DNA from: Anaeromassilibacillus sp. An172
GTDB lineage: Bacteria > Bacillota > Clostridia > Oscillospirales > Acutalibacteraceae
Assembly: GCF_002160515.1 (NCBI RefSeq)
Contig: NZ_NFKS01000013.1
Coordinates: forward strand, 1 to 64,000
Length of the DNA stretch: 64,000 nt
Reading direction: 5' to 3'
Part shown: piece by piece, positions 1 through 7,543 of the stretch
Position numbering within the stretch: the first letter of the stretch is position 1
Layout of the letters: each line of letters opens with the position of its first letter
Translations under genes and position numbers: made by a program
The notes under the pieces: model-generated
Seen by the model: the letters and a program-made list of their open reading frames with translations, nothing else
Told to the model about the DNA's origin: nothing
Databases searched by the model: none

Positions 1-35
1 ATTTGCTCTCTGTTTTTTCTGTTTTTCTCTATCAT
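1..35 (-). CDS. Possible 5' end of a gene leaving the window on the left
   Basis: On the minus strand an AGGTGA ribosome binding site (positions 41-46) sits 5 bases before an ATG at 35. Eleven codons follow (start MIEKNRKNREQ) before the window edge. Only the start is visible, so no function can be assigned. The two hairpins at 75-141 would lie in its leader if the gene is real. Confidence 0.3.
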   Translation of the reverse strand, partial: MIEKNRKNREQ

Positions 36-74
36 TTTTATCACCTGCTTCTATTTTACCACTTTTATCGAAAA

Positions 75-99
75 AAGCCCAGCGAAAGCTGAGCTTTTT
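75..99. terminator. Hairpin with GAAA loop, terminator-like on both strands
   Basis: AAGCCCAGC and GCTGAGCTT pair around a GAAA tetraloop with one mismatch. A-run before and T-run after make it usable in either direction. It may end a gene left of the window or act in the leader of the minus-strand start at 35. Confidence 0.55.
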
Positions 100-111
100 C
101 GACAGGCTGCA

Positions 112-141
112 GGGCGTGTGTGAAAAATACACGCCCTTTTT
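112..141 (+). terminator. Rho-independent terminator
   Basis: GGGCGTGT (112-119) pairs perfectly with ACACGCCC (129-136), followed by five T. It separates the purF-like gene from whatever lies left. Confidence 0.7.
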
Positions 142-225
142 CATGTTATTTTCCAAAAAACAGGTTTTTTTCTGTGATGAAATTATGTTGATTTTGAAAA
201 ATATATTCCGCCGACAGAAAAAAAC

Positions 226-254
226 TATGCAAACGGTGTTTTTTAGTGTATAAT
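226..254 (+). promoter_or_regulatory. Putative promoter of the PurF-like gene
   Basis: A perfect -10 box TATAAT lies at 249-254. The hexamer at -35 spacing (TATGCA) is poor, so only the -10 is well supported. It stands about 130 bases before the ATG at 386, leaving a long untranslated leader. Confidence 0.45.
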
Positions 255-385
255 ATTTACGTTGTGTTTTAATTTAAGGTTGGAACACAATACAGGGAAA
301 ATGATTTTTTTATTTAGAATTTCGTAATCTCTTTTTGCAGGTTAAAGAAATTCTTACCGAATTTAATAATGAACGGAGTGTAATT

Positions 386-1834
386 ATGGGCGGAGTATTT
401 GGAGTTGTATCGAAAGAACCTTGTGCTTATGATTTGTTTTTCGGAACGGATTACCATTCTCATTTGGGTACAAAACGTGGAGGTATGGCAGTTTATGGTG
501 AAAAGGGCTTTGAAAGAGCCATTCACAATATTGAAAATTCACCTTTCAGAACTAAGTTTGAAAAGGACGTTGACGAACTTACCCAGCATGGCGGCCATTT
601 GGGAATAGGTTGTATTTCAGACTCTTCTCCTCAGCCCTTGCTTGTTCATTCAAAGCTCGGAAGCTATGCAATAACAACTGTTGGAAAAATTAACAATTCA
701 GAGGAGCTTGTAAAAGAGTCTTTTGACAACGGTTTTTCACATTTTCTTGAAACCAGCGGCGGCGTTATAAACCCATCAGAGGTTGTTGCAGCTCTTATAA
801 ATCAAAAAGATACAATGGTTGAAGGAATAAAGAATGTTTTGGAAAAGGTAGACGGTTCCATGACTTTCCTTATCCTTACAAAAGAAGGAATTTATGCTGT
901 TCGTGACCGTTTGGGAAGAACACCTCTCATTATCGGTAAAAAGGACAACGGAGATTACTGCGTTTCCTTTGAAAGCTTTGCTTTTATAAATCTTGGATAT
1001 AAGTACGAAAAAGAGCTTGGTCCGGGTGAAATTGTTTACATAGACCAAAACGGCTATAAAACCCTCAGCGAGCCTCAGAAGAAAATGAAAATCTGTACTT
1101 TCCTTTGGGTTTATTACGGATATCCAACATCCTGCTATGAGGGACTCAATGTTGAGGAAATGAGATATAAGTGCGGCGAAAAGCTTGCAATGAGAGATAA
1201 GGAAGACCACACAATCGAGCCTGATATTGTTGCCGGAGTTCCGGACAGCGGTATTGCCGATGCTGTTGGATATGCAAACTCTTCCAGAATTCCTTTTGCA
1301 CGTCCGTTTATTAAATATACACCAACCTGGCCACGTTCCTTTATGCCGTCAAGTCAGGACCAGAGAAACAGAATAGCTAAGATGAAGCTTATACCTGTTG
1401 ACGCACTCATAAGAGATAAAAAGCTTCTTCTTATAGACGACTCAATAGTAAGAGGAACTCAGCTTGGCGAAACCACAGGATTTTTGTACGAAAGCGGAGC
1501 TAAGGAAGTTCATATAAGACCTGCATGTCCTCCTCTTCTTTTCGGATGTAAGTACCTTAACTTCTCACGTTCTAAGTCAGAGCTTGACCTTATAACAAGA
1601 AGAATAATCCTTGAAAGAGAGGGAGAGGAAAGAGCATATCTCCCTGAGGTTTTGGAGGATTACGCAAATCCGGACAGCCAGAACTACAAGGAAATGCTTG
1701 ATGAAATCAGAAAGCAGCTGAAATTCACAAGCCTTAAATATCTCCGTCTTGACGATATGATAGACGCAATTACAGAGAACTCCGACATCAAACCATGTGA
1801 CCTTTGCACATATTGCTGGAACGGAAAAGAATAA
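386..1834 (+). CDS. PurF-like amidophosphoribosyltransferase homologue without the N-terminal nucleophile
   Basis: 482 residues. The C-terminal phosphoribosyltransferase half carries the PRPP-binding motif LLLIDDSIVRGTQ, and the C-terminus has a cysteine cluster (CDLCTYC) like the iron-sulfur ligands of Bacillus-type PurF. In PurF the mature protein begins with the catalytic Cys (CGIFG or similar); here the start reads MGGVFGVV, with Gly where Cys should be. The usual Arg-Tyr-Thr glutamine-binding stretch is also replaced (GIGCISDSS). Glutaminase activity is therefore unlikely, and the protein may use ammonia or have another role. The ATG at 386 is chosen over an upstream in-frame TTG at 335 because CGGAG precedes it and the PurF fold starts there. 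It is monocistronic, ending in a terminator. A true purF is probably elsewhere in the genome (inference). Confidence 0.85.
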   Translation: MGGVFGVVSKEPCAYDLFFGTDYHSHLGTKRGGMAVYGEKGFERAIHNIENSPFRTKFEKDVDELTQHGGHLGIGCISDSSPQPLLVHSKLGSYAITTVGKINNSEELVKESFDNGFSHFLETSGGVINPSEVVAALINQKDTMVEGIKNVLEKVDGSMTFLILTKEGIYAVRDRLGRTPLIIGKKDNGDYCVSFESFAFINLGYKYEKELGPGEIVYIDQNGYKTLSEPQKKMKICTFLWVYYGYPTSCYEGLNVEEMRYKCGEKLAMRDKEDHTIEPDIVAGVPDSGIADAVGYANSSRIPFARPFIKYTPTWPRSFMPSSQDQRNRIAKMKLIPVDALIRDKKLLLIDDSIVRGTQLGETTGFLYESGAKEVHIRPACPPLLFGCKYLNFSRSKSELDLITRRIILEREGEERAYLPEVLEDYANPDSQNYKEMLDEIRKQLKFTSLKYLRLDDMIDAITENSDIKPCDLCTYCWNGKE

Positions 1835-1845
1835 TTATTAAACTT

Positions 1846-1873
1846 AGGCAGACGTTTTTGTCTGCCTTTTTTT
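1846..1873 (+). terminator. Terminator of the PurF-like gene
   Basis: AGGCAGAC (1846-1853) and GTCTGCCT (1860-1867) form a perfect 8-bp stem followed by a T-run. Confidence 0.85.
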
Positions 1874-2005
1874 ATTATTTTAAGATATGCGGCTGCAAAT
1901 TTGCTGTTATTTTAAATTTTATAAATTGAATTTATCTTAAATATAAATTTAAAATATAAATGCTTAACAGTAGTTAAATTTGTATTAAATATTAGTAACT
2001 TGCAC

Positions 2006-2034
2006 TTGTACTTTTGTCTATTTTAATGCATAAT
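2006..2034 (+). promoter_or_regulatory. Putative promoter of the AraC-type regulator
   Basis: TTGTAC at 2006-2011 and CATAAT at 2029-2034 with a 17-base spacer, about 37 bases before the start codon at 2071. Confidence 0.5.
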
Positions 2035-2070
2035 TATGATAATAGAGAGTCTGTTTGGGGAGGAGTAAGA

Positions 2071-3294
2071 ATGTGCAAGACAGATGATCTTATAAAAGCT
2101 TTGCGGATATATTACAAGTGTACAGAGTGTTATGCGTCTTTATATGATTTTAAATCTTCCGAAATTATAATGTCCTGTGAGGAAGAGTTTTCGGAAATTT
2201 TCTGTGCTTCTTACAGCAGAATTTGTTCCCATTTTTCAAAGGAACCCAGCTTTGTTTTTGTGAACGGATTTGAAATGTATTCCGGCTTTGTGGTGGAAGA
2301 GGAAGGCAGGGAATATGCCGTGGTTTTAGGCCCTGCTTTTACCGCAGACCCTTTTAAAGATAAGCGTCTTTACGGAAAAACTCTTTATATGGCTGCAAAC
2401 GGCGATACAGAAAAAGTAAAAAGCTTTTTGTATCATGCCAGTATTGTTGATAAAAGTAAATTTGTGGACAATACCGGCCTTTGCTACTTTATGACTACAG
2501 GAAAAGTTTTGAAAGAATTGGAATACAAAGAGGAAGCTGACGAAAGATTTAAGGATATAGGAAGAACAATAGAACAAAGCATGTTTGAAATGAGGGAAGA
2601 GGGAATAGATAATTTTTATCCTCTTGCAAGACAGGACATGGTTTTGGACTGCGTAAGGAGAGGAAATCTTCACGGTGTGAAGCAACTTCTTTCCGACTAT
2701 CAAAGGCATAATGTTTTTAAATGGTCACGTGACGATATTTTAAATTATAAGCTTATATACACTTCCGCTATGGTTTTGGTTTACCGAACATCTGTTGAAG
2801 CTGGAATGGTTGAAAGTATTTCTGCAATGATTTTTAAAAGCTTTTGCGATGAGCTGGACGATTGTAACAGTTACAGTCAGATAAAATCTTTGTTTGATAG
2901 AATTATTATTGACTATACCCAAAGAATAGCGGATATAAATATGGAGAAACACCAAAATATACATTTCCGTCCAATCGTAAAAAATGCCTTGGACTATATA
3001 AACAATCATCTCCATGAAAATATAACTGTTTCGGAAATAAGCTGTTACTGCTCTGTAAGCGAGTCAAATCTGAGAAAAAAATTCAAAGAGGATGTTGGTG
3101 AGAATATAATTTTTTACATAGCTAAACAAAAAGTCAGCGAGGCAAAAACACTGCTGAGGTACTCTGACTACAGTATTATAGAAATTTCCGAATACCTTTC
3201 CTTTTCATCCCAAAGCTATTTTACGAATGTATTTAAGAAAGTCTGCGGAACAACTCCCGCAGAATACAGAAATAGTTTCGAGATAAATCGATAA
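2071..3294 (+). CDS. AraC-family transcriptional regulator
   Basis: 407 residues. The last 100 residues form two helix-turn-helix motifs of the AraC/XylS family (ITVSEISCYCSVSESNLRKK, then a second helix-turn-helix and FSSQSYFTNVFKK, ending with the typical TPAEYR). The N-terminal 300 residues are an uncharacterised sensor-like region with several Cys; no ligand can be named. Start choice: GGGAGGAG at 2058-2065 lies just before the ATG at 2071, whereas the upstream TTG at 2014 lacks a site. Flanked by terminators on both sides, so transcribed alone; its target is not evident from neighbours. Confidence 0.88.
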   Translation: MCKTDDLIKALRIYYKCTECYASLYDFKSSEIIMSCEEEFSEIFCASYSRICSHFSKEPSFVFVNGFEMYSGFVVEEEGREYAVVLGPAFTADPFKDKRLYGKTLYMAANGDTEKVKSFLYHASIVDKSKFVDNTGLCYFMTTGKVLKELEYKEEADERFKDIGRTIEQSMFEMREEGIDNFYPLARQDMVLDCVRRGNLHGVKQLLSDYQRHNVFKWSRDDILNYKLIYTSAMVLVYRTSVEAGMVESISAMIFKSFCDELDDCNSYSQIKSLFDRIIIDYTQRIADINMEKHQNIHFRPIVKNALDYINNHLHENITVSEISCYCSVSESNLRKKFKEDVGENIIFYIAKQKVSEAKTLLRYSDYSIIEISEYLSFSSQSYFTNVFKKVCGTTPAEYRNSFEINR

Positions 3295-3324
3295 TTACAA
3301 TAAAAAATTGAAATTTGTTATGAA

Positions 3325-3371
3325 CACAACCGCCCAAGTGATATAATCATCTTGTAAGCGGTTGTGTTTTT
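3325..3371 (+). terminator. Terminator after the AraC-type regulator
   Basis: CACAACCGC (3325-3333) pairs with GCGGTTGTG (3358-3366), followed by five T. The loop is long (24 bases). Confidence 0.7.
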
Positions 3372-3810
3372 GTACAATATACAATGCTTAAAAATTTGAT
3401 TTGTACGTGATATTGTATAGAGATTTACAATAGATTTTAATATTTTGCTACAATCTTATTTGTAGAAAACAATATAGTTGTTATTTTAAATAAAATTTTT
3501 AGGCGATTAAATAATGTCAAAGTGTTCGCAGCTGTAATTTGCTTTAATGCTGCGGGTAAATTAGAGATATAAATTTAATTTAGCTTTTTCTTCATCTCCT
3601 TTTATGTTTTTGATGGGCAGGGAACAAGTGGAAACTTGTTCCCTGTTCTTGATTTTATAGGGTATAAATTATAAATGACAAATAACATGATATTGAAAAA
3701 TTTATAATATATTGATTTTATAATGCAGGCTCAATAAAGGGCTGATTTTTATTTTTTGTAGTATTGTCACAAATTGCAGGGCGTATTATTGGTAGTTAAA
3801 ACTTGATTTT
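3372..3810. other. AT-rich intergenic stretch
   Basis: No credible coding sequence on either strand. The only structured element I see is the hairpin at 3618-3645, so a small RNA ending there is possible but unproven. Confidence 0.5.
3618..3645 (+). terminator. Strong isolated hairpin in a gene-free stretch
   Basis: CAGGGAACAAGT (3618-3629) pairs perfectly with ACTTGTTCCCTG (3634-3645) around a GGAA loop. It is followed by TTCTTGATTTT, a weak T-tract. It is 250 bases past the AraC terminator, so it could end an independent small transcript. Confidence 0.5.
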
Positions 3811-3850
3811 TAGTGGAATTAAATATAATCTTGTGATATAATGACATATA
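3811..3850 (+). promoter_or_regulatory. Promoter or operator element, copy 1 of 2
   Basis: TAGTGG at 3811 and TATAATGACATATA at 3837-3850 recur with the same 26-base offset at 5126-5165. TATAAT is a good -10 box but the -35 region (TGGAAT) is not a standard vegetative hexamer, so an alternative sigma factor or an activator may be involved (inference). It lies about 130 bases before the RCC1-like gene. Confidence 0.6.
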
Positions 3851-3979
3851 TATGCAAATATACAAGTTTGTTTATTATTTAGACGCAATAGTTGATTTGT
3901 TTAGTATGAAACAAATATTGATGCAAAAAGACAGAATTTGAGATTTAATTTTAACAGCTGTGACTGAGGTGAGATGTCT

Positions 3980-5116
3980 ATGTTCATATGTCCCGTGTGC
4001 AAAACCGAAAATGAAACACTTTTATGTAAAAACTGTGGATTTGACGGCAGTTGTGATTTTGAAAATTATGCCACTCTCAGCATGGTTCCCGAAAATCTTA
4101 AAGCGGTTTCAAGTTTAAAATACGAAAGACAGAAAATGCTGGAAACGTACAGCCTTTGCCCAAACTGCGGCGGATATACCTTTTATCTTAATAAAAAAGA
4201 TTTTACCTGCGTTTGCGCAAACTGTAATACTCCTCTGAAAGACACTTACTTTGTAAACGGACTTTTTAAAGATAATTTTATAAAAAACAATAATGTTTTA
4301 ATTAGCAATAAAAAAGAGTACCGCCGTATTTCCGCAGGACTTAACCACACTGTGGTGGTTCTGAGAAACAGGCGTGCTGCGGCTGTGGGCGACAACGAGG
4401 ACGGACAGTGCAACGTGGACAGCTGGAAAGATATAATCTCTGTTTCTGCGGGAAATTCCCATACTGTCGGACTTAAAAGCGACGGGACAGTGGTTGCGGC
4501 AGGTGATAATTCCCACGGACAGTGCAATGTGGGGAACTGGAAGGATATTGTTTCAGTGTGCGCTGGAAGCTTTCACACGGTAGGTCTTAAAAGAGACGGG
4601 ACAGTGGTTGCAGTAGGCTGGAATGCCTTTGGACAGTGCGGTGTTGAGGGCTGGCGTGGAATAGTTGACATAGCCGCAGGTGATTCCCACACAGTAGGCC
4701 TTAGAAGAGACGGAACTGTGGTTGCTGTGGGAAATGAATTTAACGGTTCCTGTGATGTTAAAGACTGGAAAAACGTCACTTCCGTATATGCCGGCGGAAT
4801 GGACTCGGCTGCAATTACAAGGGACGGAAAAGTTTTGACTACAGACGGAAAAGAAAAGGAATGGAAAAATATTGCTTTAATGGAAATAGGAAGTTTCAAT
4901 ATTGCAGGCTTGAAAAATGACGGCACGGTGATTGTCCGTGGCTCTAATGACGAGGGTCAGTGCGATGTCGGAAACTGGAAAAATATAATAGATATTTCGG
5001 TAGGCGGCTTCCACACGGTAGGGCTTAAAAAGGACGGAACAGTTGTGGCTGTGGGCGGAAACAGTTATGGTCAGTGCGATGTGGAGAGTCTTGAGGATAA
5101 AAATAATTCATTTTGA
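3980..5116 (+). CDS. Zinc-ribbon protein with seven RCC1-type beta-propeller repeats
   Basis: 378 residues. Two N-terminal zinc ribbons are visible: C4, C7, C16, C19 and C60, C63, C79, C82. From about residue 114 seven consecutive units of roughly 38 residues follow, with the pattern AG-HTVGLK-DGTVVAVG-N-GQC-V-W. Unit 5 is degenerate and shorter. Seven units match a closed seven-bladed RCC1-type propeller, a fold used for protein-protein binding. No signal peptide, so cytoplasmic. GAGGTG at 3966-3971 is 8 bases before the ATG at 3980 but only 2 before the ATG at 3974, hence the later start. The gene sits directly upstream of the Hsp70/AAA+ operon and shares its promoter sequence, suggesting it is a co-regulated adaptor of that system (inference). 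Confidence 0.85.
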   Translation: MFICPVCKTENETLLCKNCGFDGSCDFENYATLSMVPENLKAVSSLKYERQKMLETYSLCPNCGGYTFYLNKKDFTCVCANCNTPLKDTYFVNGLFKDNFIKNNNVLISNKKEYRRISAGLNHTVVVLRNRRAAAVGDNEDGQCNVDSWKDIISVSAGNSHTVGLKSDGTVVAAGDNSHGQCNVGNWKDIVSVCAGSFHTVGLKRDGTVVAVGWNAFGQCGVEGWRGIVDIAAGDSHTVGLRRDGTVVAVGNEFNGSCDVKDWKNVTSVYAGGMDSAAITRDGKVLTTDGKEKEWKNIALMEIGSFNIAGLKNDGTVIVRGSNDEGQCDVGNWKNIIDISVGGFHTVGLKKDGTVVAVGGNSYGQCDVESLEDKNNSF

Positions 5117-5125
5117 ATATTTTTT

Positions 5126-5165
5126 TAGTGGTATTATGGATTTTGATATGGTATAATGACATATA
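5126..5165 (+). promoter_or_regulatory. Promoter or operator element, copy 2 of 2
   Basis: Same blocks and spacing as 3811-3850: TAGTGG at 5126 and TATAATGACATATA at 5152-5165. It precedes the first gene of the long operon (start codon 5259) by about 95 bases. Confidence 0.6.
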
Positions 5166-5258
5166 AGTTAAATTGAATGGATTTATTAAGGTTTGATTTG
5201 TCTATTTCTACATACAAAAAGATAGGTTTTTGTTAATAAAGTGACAGGAGGTTATTTT

Positions 5259-5756
5259 ATGCGCTGCATGGTTTGTTTTAACGAGGTTCCAAACGGCGTG
5301 GACGTTTGTCCCTGCTGTGGTTTTACCCAGTATGATGTTATAGGAGATACCAAAGAAGCTTTGGCTATTTTAGGGACTATGGCAGATAAGCACAGAAATG
5401 TGTTTTTAAAAAAATATGACTTGGGAGTCAATATTTTTACCTGGAAAGACAAGGACGGAACCATTGTTTTGAATGAGAAAAAGCGTATTTCTTTTGGAAC
5501 CTGCGATACTATGCAGAAAAACACAGTTTGGCTTGAAAGTCAGTTTGCCCGAATTCCGGATATTTCGGAGCAGTCTGTGGAGCTTTCCGTTATAAAAAGC
5601 GGAGAGCCTGAAAAAATCATCGAGGTTAAAATTCCTGCGCTGAAAGAAGCTGAGCTTCAAAAGCTTGGAGCGGAAATGAACGACGACCTTACCGTAAGCC
5701 TTGTTTTGAAAAATGATACTTCACAGACAAAGTCTAACCCGGTTAGTATTTTGTAA
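5259..5756 (+). CDS. Small zinc-ribbon protein, first gene of the long operon
   Basis: 165 residues. The N-terminus holds one zinc ribbon (C3, C6, C17, C20), then a predicted helix and a beta-rich domain of about 110 residues that I do not recognise. No signal peptide or membrane segment. ACAGGAGGT at 5244-5252 points to the ATG at 5259 rather than the GTG at 5241. It is followed 36 bases later by the Hsp70-like gene and shares the N-terminal zinc-ribbon layout with the RCC1 protein upstream. A role as substrate or nucleic-acid sensor, or as adaptor for the Hsp70-like ATPase, is possible but only inferred. Confidence 0.75.
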   Translation: MRCMVCFNEVPNGVDVCPCCGFTQYDVIGDTKEALAILGTMADKHRNVFLKKYDLGVNIFTWKDKDGTIVLNEKKRISFGTCDTMQKNTVWLESQFARIPDISEQSVELSVIKSGEPEKIIEVKIPALKEAELQKLGAEMNDDLTVSLVLKNDTSQTKSNPVSIL

Positions 5757-5792
5757 TTTATTATAGAGGAAGAAAAAAGGAGTATTTGGCAG

Positions 5793-7520
5793 ATGAATTT
5801 GGGTTTTGATTTTGGCAGTACATATTCAATGCTGTCCTATTACGATCCGGTGGATGATGCGGTTAAAGCTGTACAGTCTCTTGAGGGAAGCAAGTATATT
5901 CCCTCTATTGCCTGTTTTGACTACGACAACAATATTATAACCGGTCAGTCGGCAAAGGATTTGCTTGCCTCTGAACCGGAAAGACAGGCTTTTAGAGCTT
6001 TTAAAATGCTTTTGCCTGAATGTGATTTAAAAAAGCTGAGAAAGAGAGGCTATACAGAGGAATGCAGTCCCCAGTATGTTGCAAAGGAATTTATAAAACA
6101 GCAGATGGAGCTTGCAAAGGATTATTGCAGTACCGAGCGTTTTGAAAATCTTATAATATGCATACCGGCAGTCTGGAACACAGAGCTTTACACCATGAGC
6201 GGAAAAGCCATACTCCGTGATATATGCCGTGAGCTTGACATGGCTGACAAGGTAACAGTTGTCACAGAGCCTGCGGCGGCAAGCGCATACTTTGCCTATA
6301 ACTACAATAAGAACACAAAGAAGCTGTATGACGGACTTATCCTCATTGTGGACTACGGCGGAGGAACACTGGATATAACTCTTACAAAGGTAAATACTGT
6401 CGAGCGTGAAGACGGCGTACAGTCCATGGAAATAGACGTTTTGGGTCAGACAGGAGCCGGAGAAAACCACGGGGATAATCTGGGCGATGCTGGCATAGCC
6501 TATATGGAGGGTGTTGTAAAGCTTGCAATCGAAAAAAATGATATTCCTGCTCCTGAGTATGACGGATACTTTTTAAAGGCATTGAACTTTTTAGAGTCTG
6601 CCCTTATCAGAAATTCAAGAGCACTTTCCGACAGACTGAGAAGAAAATACGGTAATGTGGCGGAAAGAATGGCTAAAGACGAAAATCCCTTTACAACACT
6701 TTCATATAAAGGAAAGCCTATAAAGGTTACATATTCAACACTTTATGAAGCATACGATAAAATAATAAAACCGGTTTTGGCAGAACAGCTTGACCGTGTA
6801 AACGAGGAGTATTTAAAGCTTGAAAATATAGATAAATACACAGCGTCCGACGGCTTTAAAATTGCGCTGGTGGGAGGCTTCGGACAGTTTTTCCTGGTGC
6901 AGAAGCAGGTATGGGACTACTTCCATATAAGCGATACTGTAGGTGATTACAGACTGCAAAACCTTTCCTATGCTCCGGGTCAGAACGGTCAGGCTTTGGA
7001 CAGCGGAAAAGAGGACGCAATTTCCTACGGAGCGGCTTTGATTTCCAGCGGTGTTATAACAATGAGAAAGACCGCAAAGCTTTCCGTGGGACTGTTTACA
7101 ACACGCAACGGAGAGGAAACCTTCGATTTTGCTATAAAATACAGAAGCGAGCTGGAATACGGCAAGGTTTCCTATCTCAACAAATCAATTTTCTACAGCG
7201 GAAGAAGCAGCAGCGACCCGTCAAAATCACCTTGGGTTTTCGCTATAGGACAGGGAAAGAATTTCAACAAGGCTTACCGAATGGTACCTTTAAAGGAAAA
7301 ACAGGCTCTCCTTGAAAAAATTGCCACAGGTTCATATACCTTTGGTTTTTCTGTGGACGAGTCGGATGTATATACATTCCATGTTGTGCCTCTGGATATG
7401 GAAACAAACGAAAAGTTAGAGGACAAGGCAACAAAGATGTCACTGGGAAATTTCAGCGATATTTTCGGGCCTAACGTAATTTACGAAGAGAGAAACGCAT
7501 TTTATAAAAAAGAGGATTGA
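5793..7520 (+). CDS. Hsp70/actin-fold ATPase (DnaK-like nucleotide-binding domain, atypical C-terminus)
   Basis: 575 residues. The Hsp70-type nucleotide-binding fold is clear: phosphate-1 loop GFDFGSTYS (residues 4-12), connect motif TEPAAASAY (about 158-166), phosphate-2 loop VDYGGGTLD (186-194) and adenosine loop ALVGGFGQF (358-366). The C-terminal 150 residues are beta-rich but do not look like the DnaK substrate-binding domain and lack the helical lid. It is therefore an Hsp70 relative, not the housekeeping DnaK. AAAGGAG (5776-5782) precedes the ATG by 10 bases. Embedded in the operon between a zinc-ribbon protein and an unknown acidic-tailed protein; no DnaJ or GrpE homologue is nearby, so neighbouring proteins may serve as partners (inference). 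Confidence 0.88.
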   Translation: MNLGFDFGSTYSMLSYYDPVDDAVKAVQSLEGSKYIPSIACFDYDNNIITGQSAKDLLASEPERQAFRAFKMLLPECDLKKLRKRGYTEECSPQYVAKEFIKQQMELAKDYCSTERFENLIICIPAVWNTELYTMSGKAILRDICRELDMADKVTVVTEPAAASAYFAYNYNKNTKKLYDGLILIVDYGGGTLDITLTKVNTVEREDGVQSMEIDVLGQTGAGENHGDNLGDAGIAYMEGVVKLAIEKNDIPAPEYDGYFLKALNFLESALIRNSRALSDRLRRKYGNVAERMAKDENPFTTLSYKGKPIKVTYSTLYEAYDKIIKPVLAEQLDRVNEEYLKLENIDKYTASDGFKIALVGGFGQFFLVQKQVWDYFHISDTVGDYRLQNLSYAPGQNGQALDSGKEDAISYGAALISSGVITMRKTAKLSVGLFTTRNGEETFDFAIKYRSELEYGKVSYLNKSIFYSGRSSSDPSKSPWVFAIGQGKNFNKAYRMVPLKEKQALLEKIATGSYTFGFSVDESDVYTFHVVPLDMETNEKLEDKATKMSLGNFSDIFGPNVIYEERNAFYKKED

Positions 7521-7543
7521 TTATTCTGAAAGGAGAGTGCGGC

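Noticed and set aside
3336-3350. TATAAT in the loop of the AraC terminator as a promoter
   Set aside because: No -35 hexamer at suitable distance; it is part of the long hairpin loop.
5793-7520. Housekeeping DnaK
   Set aside because: Lacks the DnaK substrate-binding domain and lid, and there is no grpE/dnaJ neighbour.
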